From Pseudoxanthomonas composti (GTDB taxonomy: Bacteria > Pseudomonadota > Gammaproteobacteria > Xanthomonadales > Xanthomonadaceae), in the NCBI RefSeq assembly GCF_004122095.1, contig NZ_SAWZ01000012.1, positions 1 through 64,000 of the forward strand: a stretch of DNA of 64,000 bases, written 5' to 3'. Below the pieces are notes generated by a model. That model had not been told where the DNA came from, ran no database searches, and saw only the letters and a list, made by a program, of their open reading frames with translations. Position numbers and translations under genes: made by a program. Shown piece by piece: positions 56,441 through 64,000 of the stretch (the stretch's first letter is position 1; every line of letters starts with the position of its first letter).

Positions 56441-57355
56441 TCAGCCAGCGGCGTCCAGTGCACTTGCCCTGCGCATGGGCAGGCGCCATTTCAGGTTCAC
56501 GCCCAGCGTGCCCAGCACGATCAACGCCAGGCCCAGCAGCTGCACGGCATGCAGCCGATGGCCATAGAGCGCGTAATCCAGTAGCAGCGTCACCAGCGGA
56601 TAAACGAAGGCGACCACCGCGATCGTGGCCACCGACAGGTGGCGGTAGGACGAATAGAACAGCACGTAGACGATGCCGCTGTGGATCACGCCCAGGCCGA
56701 TCAGCCACCCCCAGTGCGCGCCCAGGTGCAGCGTGGCGCTGGAGGAAAACCCCGCCAACATCGCCGCGCCGACGCAGCACTGCACGGTGACCACCGCGAA
56801 CGGTCGCTGGCGCCCGACGCTGCGCGACATCAGCAGCGAGGCCCCGCACAGTACCGCCGCCAGCAGCGTCAGGCCGATGCCGGACAGGTAGGTGGCATCG
56901 ACCTGCCCCAGCAGCCGCAGCGGGTCGGCCGAGCACGCCACGCCGAGGAAGGCCAGCGCGGTCCAGGCCCAGTCCGCCGGCCGCGTGCGTTCGCCAAGGA
57001 CCAGCGCGGCCAGGATCAGCATCACGAACGGGAAGCAGTGGTAGACCATGGTCGCCACGCCGATCGAGGAGCGCGCCATGCCGGCAAACAGCGCAACCCA
57101 GTTGAGCACCAGCAGCACCCCGGAGATCACCGCCCCGCGCAGCAGCACGCGATCGCCCAGCACGCCGCGCAGGTGTCCGCGCGCCAGGCCCCAGGCCAAC
57201 AGGAACAACGCGCCAAACAGGCAACGGTAGAACACCGCGGTGACCGGGTCCTGGCCGCTCTCTCGCACGAACACGCCGACCGAGCCGATCAGCACCTCGG
57301 CGACCAGCAGTTGCCACAGCGCACGGCGCGCGGCGCCGTGTTCGTAAGTCTCCAT
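56441..57355 (-). CDS. DMT-superfamily (EamA) transporter
   Basis: A 304-residue inner-membrane protein with about ten membrane segments in two EamA repeats (LLVAEVLIGSVGVFVRESG, AVFYRCLFGALFLLAWGLA, SGVLLVLNWVALFAGMA; second repeat from SGIGLTLLAAVLCGASLLMS). The start METYEHGAARRA at 57355 is chosen because AGGAG lies seven bases upstream; an ATG at 57370 overlaps that site. Such carriers export amino acids or metabolites. It is 16 bp after phzF and probably in one transcript, divergent from the MocR gene. Confidence 0.88.
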   Translation of the reverse strand: METYEHGAARRALWQLLVAEVLIGSVGVFVRESGQDPVTAVFYRCLFGALFLLAWGLARGHLRGVLGDRVLLRGAVISGVLLVLNWVALFAGMARSSIGVATMVYHCFPFVMLILAALVLGERTRPADWAWTALAFLGVACSADPLRLLGQVDATYLSGIGLTLLAAVLCGASLLMSRSVGRQRPFAVVTVQCCVGAAMLAGFSSSATLHLGAHWGWLIGLGVIHSGIVYVLFYSSYRHLSVATIAVVAFVYPLVTLLLDYALYGHRLHAVQLLGLALIVLGTLGVNLKWRLPMRRASALDAAG

Positions 57356-57386
57356 CGTGAAACTCCTCATGTGCGAGCCAGTGCGC

Positions 57387-58178
57387 TCAGATCTCGATGT
57401 GGCCGTCCAGGTACTGCACGGTGTCGCCGGCGATGTGGACGCGCTCGCCGGCCACCCGACAGCGCAGTTCGCCCGAGCGCCAGGAGGCTTGCAGGGCGCG
57501 CAGGTCGCTGCGTCCCAGGCGCTCGGCCCAGTACGGCGCCAGCGCGGTGTGAATCGAGCCGGTGACCGGGTCCTCGGTACCACCGTTGGCCGGCCAGAAA
57601 TAGCGCGAGACGAAGTCATGGCGATCGCCCGGCGCGGTCACCGCCACGTCCAACGGCCCCAGCGTCTTGAGCCGTTCCAGGTCGGGCATCACCTCACGCA
57701 CTTCACGCTCCTGGGCATAGACCGCGATCCAGGCCTGGACGTTGCGCAGCACCTGCCGCGGCGCGATCGACAGGCCGGCCAGCAGCGCCGCCGGCGCCTC
57801 GACGGGCTGCGCGCGCCGCAGCGGAAAGTCCATTTCGAAGCCGTGCCCGTCGGCGCTGCGCGCGATCTGCATCTGGCCCACCGCTGGCGCGCGCACCACG
57901 ATCGGGAACGGTGCCAGCGCCCGCTGCGCAATGACATGGGCACTGGCCAGCGTGGCATGGCCGCAGAAGGCGATCTCGGTCGCCGGCGAGAACCAGCGGA
58001 TCGCGAACGCGCCATCCGGCTCGCGCAGCACGAAGGCGGTCTCGGACAGGTTGTTCTCCGCGGCGATCGCCTGCATCTGCGCCGGGGCCAGCCAGTGCGA
58101 CAGCACCACCACGGCCGCGGGATTGCCACCGAAACGCGTGCGGGTGAAGGCATCGACGATGCTGATCGGCAGTCTCAT
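57387..58178 (-). CDS. PhzF family isomerase/epimerase-like protein
   Basis: A 263-residue diaminopimelate-epimerase-fold protein from ATG 58178 (MRLPISIVDAFTRTRFGGNP). The catalytic Glu is in ENNLSETAFVL. FCGHATLASAHV and GGTEDPVTGSIHTALAPYW are family hallmarks. PhzF itself isomerises a phenazine precursor, but most relatives act in unknown small-molecule metabolism; no phenazine genes are here. It is the first gene of a short unit with the EamA transporter, transcribed away from the MocR regulator, its probable controller. Confidence 0.9.
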   Translation of the reverse strand: MRLPISIVDAFTRTRFGGNPAAVVVLSHWLAPAQMQAIAAENNLSETAFVLREPDGAFAIRWFSPATEIAFCGHATLASAHVIAQRALAPFPIVVRAPAVGQMQIARSADGHGFEMDFPLRRAQPVEAPAALLAGLSIAPRQVLRNVQAWIAVYAQEREVREVMPDLERLKTLGPLDVAVTAPGDRHDFVSRYFWPANGGTEDPVTGSIHTALAPYWAERLGRSDLRALQASWRSGELRCRVAGERVHIAGDTVQYLDGHIEI

Positions 58179-58485
58179 GTCCAGGTCCTGTCGGCCAAGC
58201 CGGCGTGATGCCGGGCAAGCCAGCCTAAGCGGCCACGGCATGACCGGTACAGGATCAGATCCGGGCCAGTTCGACCAATACAGATCCGGGGAGGCGCTGC
58301 GGTGCATGCATACTGCACGGGCAGATGTCAGGCGATCACGCGGCGTGGACCGCGCTCATCTTTGGCATGGCGCCAGCGTAGCGGTGCCGGTCTGCCGAGG
58401 CCGACCACGAATGGAGCAGCATCGAGGCATGCGGGCGATACAGACTCGGCTATCCTGAAACCAGGCCAATACAGATCCAGCGCGC
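58179..58485. promoter_or_regulatory. phzF / MocR divergent control region with direct repeats
   Basis: About 300 bp with three related sites: GGTACAGGATC (58246-58256) and two copies of CCAATACAGATCC (58275-58287 and 58466-58478). The last lies within 10 bp of the MocR start, where bound protein would block its own transcription. Read on the other strand they are GATCTGTATTGG-type boxes, resembling the direct repeats bound by other MocR regulators. Function is inferred. Confidence 0.55.
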
Positions 58486-59901
58486 ATGCTGCTCTACGAA
58501 TCCATCGCCACCGGCCTGCGCCGGCAGATCGCCCAAGGCACGCTTCGCGGCGGCGAACGGCTGCCCTCGGTGCGGCAGCTGGCACTGGCGCACCAGATCA
58601 GTCCCGCCACGGCGGTGCAGGCCTGCCTGCAGCTGGAACGCGAGGGCCTGGTGGAGGCGCGTCCACGCTCGGGCTACTTCGTGCGTGCCGCGCCCTCGGG
58701 CCTTCCGTCCACGCCGATCGCGCGACGGCGCGCGCCCGGGCAGGTCGCCAACCCGGCGCTGCAGGGGCTGCTGGAGCTTCCGCAACGCCCCGGCTTGCTG
58801 ATGCTGCACGCGGCGGTGCCCGACGCCTCGCTGTTGCCGCATGCGCCCCTGGGCGCGGCGCTCTCGCGCACGACGCGGCGACGGGCGACGGCGGCGATGG
58901 ACTATGCCCCCTCCCAGGGCGATCCGGCGCTGCGTCGGCAGATCGCGCAGCGCTACGAACACACCGGCACGGCGATGACCGCCGAGGAGATCGTCATTAC
59001 CGCCGGGGCGACCGAAGCGCTGACCCTGGCCTTGCGTGTGGTCACCGCGCCCGGCGACGTGGTGCTGGTGGAAACCCCGACCTACTACGGCATCCTGCAG
59101 GCGGTGGCGGCGCTGGGATTGAAGGTGCTGGAAGTCCCCAACCGGCTGGAGCACGGCATCGACGTGGCGCGGCTGGATCGCCTGCTGCAGCACACGCCGG
59201 TGCGCGCGGCGATCCTGGTGCCCAACTTCAACAACCCCACCGGCAGCTTGACCTGCGATGCGGACAAGCAGGCGCTGCTAGCCAGCTGCGCGCGCCACGG
59301 CACGGTGGTGATCGAGGACGACATCTACGGCGAGCTGGCCTGGTCGGGCCAGCGGCCGCTGCCGCTGCGGCACTGGGACACCGGCGGCAACGTCATCACC
59401 TGTGGCTCGTTCTCCAAGACACTGGCGCCGGGCCTGCGCGTGGGCTGGCTGGCCGGCGCGGCCTGGACCGAGGCGCTGGCGCGCGCCAAGTACTTTTCCA
59501 GTTCGAGCAACGCCAGCCTGCCGCAGCTGGCGGTGGGCGATTACCTGGCGCGCCACGGCCTGGGGCGCCACCTGCGCCGGCTGCGCCGCGCCGTGGCCGA
59601 CAACGGCCAGCGCATGCGCGATGCCATCGCGCGCCACTGGCCCGCCGGCACCCGCTGCAGCGCGCCTGCCGGCGGACTGTCGCTGTGGCTGCAGCTGCCG
59701 CCAGGAGGCGATGGCCTGGCGCTGTTCGATGCCGCACGAGCCGCGGGGATCGGCATCTCGCCCGGGGTGCTGTTCTCCAGCCGCGGCGACTATGGCGACT
59801 GCGTGCGCCTGAGCTGCGGCCTGCCCTGGGACGCGCGCCTGGACAAGGCCATGCGCCACCTCGGCAGGCTGGCGGCCCGGCAGCCAGGGGCCCGGCAGTG
59901 A
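58486..59901 (+). CDS. MocR-type GntR regulator with aminotransferase domain
   Basis: A 471-residue fusion regulator. Residues ~1-70 are a GntR winged helix (YESIATGLRRQIAQGTLRGG, ERLPSVRQLALAHQISPATA). After a linker, an aminotransferase fold binds PLP: NNPTGSLTCD, VVIEDDIYGELAW, the PLP lysine in CGSFSKTLAPGLRVGW, and VRLSCGLPW with the carboxylate Arg region. MocR proteins sense PLP or an amino compound and control nearby genes. Candidate operators lie just upstream. The downstream ATP-PPase gene overlaps its stop (TGATG). Confidence 0.92.
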   Translation: MLLYESIATGLRRQIAQGTLRGGERLPSVRQLALAHQISPATAVQACLQLEREGLVEARPRSGYFVRAAPSGLPSTPIARRRAPGQVANPALQGLLELPQRPGLLMLHAAVPDASLLPHAPLGAALSRTTRRRATAAMDYAPSQGDPALRRQIAQRYEHTGTAMTAEEIVITAGATEALTLALRVVTAPGDVVLVETPTYYGILQAVAALGLKVLEVPNRLEHGIDVARLDRLLQHTPVRAAILVPNFNNPTGSLTCDADKQALLASCARHGTVVIEDDIYGELAWSGQRPLPLRHWDTGGNVITCGSFSKTLAPGLRVGWLAGAAWTEALARAKYFSSSSNASLPQLAVGDYLARHGLGRHLRRLRRAVADNGQRMRDAIARHWPAGTRCSAPAGGLSLWLQLPPGGDGLALFDAARAAGIGISPGVLFSSRGDYGDCVRLSCGLPWDARLDKAMRHLGRLAARQPGARQ

Positions 59902-60596
59902 TGCCCACGCACACGCCGCCCGCGCGCCGCCAGGCCCTGCTGGCCTGGAGCGGCGGCAAGGATTCGGCCTGGGCGCTGCATGTCCTGCGCCAGCGCGCGG
60001 ACGTGGAGGTGGTCGCGCTGCTGACCACCTTCACCGCCGAGTACGAGCGGTCCTCGATGCAGGGCGTGCGCCGCCGGGTAGTCCGCGCGCAGGCGCAGGC
60101 CGCTGGCCTGCCGTTGATCGAACAGGAGATTCGCGCCGGTGGCGACAACGCCGGCTACGACGCGGCCATGGCCGATGCGCTGCAGCGCGCACAGGCGTGC
60201 TGGCCGGCGTTGCGCACGGCCGCCTTCGGCGACCTGTTCCTGCAGGACATCCGCGACTACCGGGTGCAGCGGCTCTCGGCGCTGGGCTGGGAGGTGGAGA
60301 CGCCGCTGTTCGGCACGGACACCGCTGCGCTGGCGCGCACGATGCTGCAGGGCGGGCTGCGCGCGGCGCTGTGCTGCGTGGATACGACCCAGCTGGATGC
60401 TGGCTTCGCCGGGCGCGAGTTCGACCACGCCCTGCTCAACGACCTGCCCGCGCAGGTCGATCCCTGCGGCGAGCGTGGCGAGTTCCACACCTGCGTGCGG
60501 GAGGGGCCGATGTTCGATCGACCGCTGGCATTGGCGCGTGGCCAGACCCTGCTGCGTCAGGCGCGCTTTGCCTACACCGATTACGCGCTGTCCTGA
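59901..60596 (+). CDS. ATP-PPase, diphthine-ammonia-ligase-like (ATP_bind_4/DUF71)
   Basis: A 231-residue N-type ATP pyrophosphatase-fold protein. The PP-loop is LLAWSGGKDSAWALHVLRQ, at residues 12-30. AFGDLFLQDIRDYRVQRL and PCGERGEFHTCVREGPMF are the family's downstream conserved blocks. The eukaryotic/archaeal member (Dph6) amidates diphthine on EF2; bacteria lack diphthamide, so the bacterial role is unknown. Its ATG shares a base with the MocR stop (TGATG), so translation is coupled. It overlaps the convergent lipoprotein gene by 16 bp. Confidence 0.85.
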   Translation: MPTHTPPARRQALLAWSGGKDSAWALHVLRQRADVEVVALLTTFTAEYERSSMQGVRRRVVRAQAQAAGLPLIEQEIRAGGDNAGYDAAMADALQRAQACWPALRTAAFGDLFLQDIRDYRVQRLSALGWEVETPLFGTDTAALARTMLQGGLRAALCCVDTTQLDAGFAGREFDHALLNDLPAQVDPCGERGEFHTCVREGPMFDRPLALARGQTLLRQARFAYTDYALS

Positions 60597-60904
60597 TCCG
60601 CCTCGCCCTGCCCGGCGCTGGCCTGGTCCGGCTGGCTGACGCAACGGAACTGCAGGTGGGCGGCGCGGCTGCCCCAGTGCGTCGCGTCCTGCGCGTTTGC
60701 ATCGCCGGGTTGCAGCGAGACCGGCCTTGCGACCCACTGCGCGCCGCGTTTTGCGCAGTAGTCCTCTGCCGCATGCAGCAATTGCATCCCCTCGGCGCGC
60801 GAGACATCCAGCACGCCCCCACCCACCTGCCGGATCTGCGGACCGTCGGCATTGCAGGCCGACAGCGCCAGCAACAGGCCGGCGCCGCCCAGCCAGATCC
60901 TCAT
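60581..60904 (-). CDS. Small putative lipoprotein
   Basis: A 107-residue protein with a lipobox: [17 protein letters not shown], cleavage before Cys-17. The mature part is short ([33 protein letters not shown]), with two further cysteines that could pair. No domain is recognised. Its ATG overlaps the fghA stop (ATGA), making it the last gene of the formaldehyde operon by position. Its 3' end overlaps the convergent ATP-PPase gene by 16 bp. Confidence 0.72.
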   Translation of the reverse strand: MRIWLGGAGLLLALSACNADGPQIRQVGGGVLDVSRAEGMQLLHAAEDYCAKRGAQWVARPVSLQPGDANAQDATHWGSRAAHLQFRCVSQPDQASAGQGEADQDSA

Positions 60905-61737
60905 GCCTTCAGTGCCCGCGCGTGGTGGGCGATGTGCTCGCCGATGAAGCTGGCCATGAAGTAGTAGCTGTGGTCGTAGCCCGGCTGCATGCGCAGGGTG
61001 ATCGGATAGCCGGCCTGTTCGGCGGCCTGTGCGAACAGCTGCGGCCTGAGCTGCGCGTCCAGGAACTCATCGGCATCGCCCTGGTCGATCAGCAACGGCA
61101 GCGGCGGTGCGGAGGTCTGCACCAGTTCGGTCGCGTCGTAGGCCTTCCAGGCATCACGGTCCGGCCCCAGGTAGGCACTGAAGGCTTTGTCGCCCCACGG
61201 CACCTGCGTGGGCGCCACGATCGGCGAGAACGCCGAGACGCTGCGATAGCGCTGCGGGTTGCGCAGCGCGATCACCAGCGCACCGTGCCCGCCCATCGAG
61301 TGCCCGGAGATTGCGCGAGCATCGGTCACCGGGAACTTCGCCTCGATCAGCGCCGGCAGCTCCTGGACGATGTAGTCGTACATGCGGTAGTGCGCCGCCC
61401 ATGGCTGCCGGGTGGCGTTGACGTAGAAGCCCGCGCCCTTGCCCAGGTCGTAACCCTCCGCGTCGGCCACTGCATCGCCGCGCGGACTGGTGTCCGGGGC
61501 GACCAGGATCACCCCATGCTCGGCCGCATAGCGCTGCGCACCGGCCTTGGTGATGAAGTTCTGCTCGGTGCAGGTCAGGCCGCTCAGCCAGTACAGCACC
61601 GGCAGCCGTTGCGTGGCCGCCTGCGGCGGCAGGTAGATCGCGAAGTTCATCTCGCAGCCCAGCGCTGTGGAGGTATGGCGGTAGACGTCCTGCCAGCCGC
61701 CGCTGACGGCGCGGTGTTCGATACGCTCGATGCTCAT
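60901..61737 (-). CDS. fghA: S-formylglutathione hydrolase
   Basis: Second enzyme of glutathione-dependent formaldehyde oxidation, hydrolysing S-formylglutathione to formate and glutathione; 278 residues from ATG 61737 ([16 protein letters not shown]). Esterase D fold with [13 protein letters not shown], nucleophile [11 protein letters not shown] (Ser near 147), the acid in [10 protein letters not shown], and the catalytic His in [12 protein letters not shown]. It is 13 bp after the DUF3658 gene and overlaps the lipoprotein gene by 4 nt. Confidence 0.96.
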   Translation of the reverse strand: MSIERIEHRAVSGGWQDVYRHTSTALGCEMNFAIYLPPQAATQRLPVLYWLSGLTCTEQNFITKAGAQRYAAEHGVILVAPDTSPRGDAVADAEGYDLGKGAGFYVNATRQPWAAHYRMYDYIVQELPALIEAKFPVTDARAISGHSMGGHGALVIALRNPQRYRSVSAFSPIVAPTQVPWGDKAFSAYLGPDRDAWKAYDATELVQTSAPPLPLLIDQGDADEFLDAQLRPQLFAQAAEQAGYPITLRMQPGYDHSYYFMASFIGEHIAHHARALKA

Positions 61738-61750
61738 GTGCTGGCCTCCT

Positions 61751-62074
61751 TCAGGCGGCAAGGCGGATCTCGCTGGTCTTCAATGCATCCAGGTCGCCCT
61801 TGACCTCGATGCGCGCGGCCTGCGCCAGCGCGCGGATGCGGGTGACATAGAACGCTTCGGGCAGGTCTTCGTGCTCATCGGGCGCGGCGATCATCACCCC
61901 GGCGGCAATGAAGCCGGTCTTCTTCCAGCTGCGATCCAGCGCGGCCAGGATTGCCTGGTCGATCTGCGCCAGGTCCTGTTCGTCCAAGCGCGCGATCGCC
62001 TCGCGCGCCTCATCTCCCAGGTCCACGTTTTCCAGCGCCGCCTGCAGGGCGGATTTGTTCGACATCGTGCTCAT
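61751..62074 (-). CDS. DUF3658-domain protein within the formaldehyde operon
   Basis: A 107-residue acidic helical protein (start at 62074, or at 62065 which drops the first three residues). The pattern [20 protein letters not shown], then [20 protein letters not shown] and TSEIRLA, is that of DUF3658. It lies between frmA and fghA with 1 bp and 13 bp gaps, so it is certainly co-transcribed. No activity is known for such a small stand-alone member; a link to formaldehyde metabolism is inferred only from position. Confidence 0.75.
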   Translation of the reverse strand: MSTMSNKSALQAALENVDLGDEAREAIARLDEQDLAQIDQAILAALDRSWKKTGFIAAGVMIAAPDEHEDLPEAFYVTRIRALAQAARIEVKGDLDALKTSEIRLAA

Positions 62075-62075
62075 C

Positions 62076-63826
<1,751 letters not shown>

Positions 63827-64000
63827 TCACCCCTGCTGTTCGAGAAAGCGCGGCGCCAGCCCTGCGTGGCCCGGGAAGTACCTGAAGAAAGGCGCGGCAT
63901 TGCGGATGACGCCTGCGATGGCCGGGTGCTCCATCAATCGCTCGAAGTAAGCGGCGATGCGCGGATGCCCGGTTCCGAACGGCACGTAGGCGTTGGCATA
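63827..64000 (-). CDS. Glutathione S-transferase, C-terminal fragment (gene continues beyond window)
   Basis: The last 57 residues of a GST-fold protein read leftward from the window edge: PRIAAYFERLMEHPAIAGVI, then AAPFFRYFPGHAGLAPRFLE, and a TGA at 63829-63827. The motif RIAAYFERLMEHPAI is the typical last helix of bacterial GSTs (LxAWxxRxxxRPA-type). The thioredoxin-fold N-terminal half and the start lie outside the window. Proximity to the glutathione-dependent frm operon may be coincidental. Confidence 0.8.
   Translation of the reverse strand, partial: YANAYVPFGTGHPRIAAYFERLMEHPAIAGVIRNAAPFFRYFPGHAGLAPRFLEQQG

Overview
The window is high-GC chromosomal DNA of a gammaproteobacterium of the Xanthomonadaceae (Lysobacteraceae; Xanthomonas/Stenotrophomonas/Pseudoxanthomonas relatives). 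The evidence is the gene content and order (tyrS, M23 peptidase, anmK; xth next to pyrE; a membrane-anchored phosphomannomutase with dut and coaBC; argS with a SPOR protein; speA with speE), two TonB-dependent receptors, and GTAG-headed palindromic repeats like those described in Stenotrophomonas. The genus cannot be fixed by eye. Most of the window is core genome. No prophage, integrase, complete insertion sequence, CRISPR array or tRNA gene was seen.

Layout. 1-334: strong tandem promoters pointing left out of the window (probably into an rRNA operon) and the tyrS end. 335-9312: tyrS, a cell-wall M23 peptidase, anmK, gloA, an xth-ampG-RHH overlapping unit, pyrE and a secreted DUF4124 protein. 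9323-19416: a DUF4279 orphan, then phosphomannomutase-dut-coaBC, radC, argS, a SPOR protein, a small membrane protein, ydfG and cysM. 19424-26757: two tandem acyltransferase-3 genes, then the polyamine genes speA and speE around an M48 membrane peptidase. 27308-34216: glpQ with a TonB receptor, an LPS-kinase-like gene, a P-II regulator, ubiK and comM. 34217-36265: a visibly AT-richer island with one secreted amidase gene, frameshifted at a G7 tract. 36311-50206: a hydrolase, the glyoxylate shunt aceBA with a divergent LysR regulator, rsgA, an aminotransferase, a GDSL hydrolase, a methyltransferase, a siderophore-type TonB receptor, a polysaccharide deacetylase and a glutaredoxin/HesB-like/rhodanese fusion. 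50795-58178: a DUF924 protein, an overlapping amidohydrolase pair, a DegV protein, a DMT exporter and a PhzF protein. 58486-60596: a MocR regulator coupled to an ATP-PPase. 60581-63526: formaldehyde detoxification (frmR, frmA, DUF3658, fghA, lipoprotein). The window ends inside a glutathione transferase gene.

How genes work together. FrmR/FrmA/FghA form a glutathione-dependent formaldehyde system with a visible palindromic operator. AceA/AceB form the glyoxylate shunt facing a LysR gene. SpeA and SpeE supply polyamine steps. The M23 peptidase, AnmK, AmpG and amidase all act on peptidoglycan or its fragments. Several genes are joined by 4-nt overlaps (coaBC/dut, xth/ampG/RHH, SPOR/membrane protein, the amidohydrolase pair, fghA/lipoprotein).

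The less ordinary material is mostly non-coding: REP/REPIN-like hairpin clusters, a 195-bp tandem repeat, a ~110-bp tandem repeat that seems to have grown from a gene's 3' end, and a heptamer VNTR. No clearly new multi-gene system was found. The best leads are the amidohydrolase pair whose second member has lost its metal ligands, and the MocR/ATP-PPase locus.
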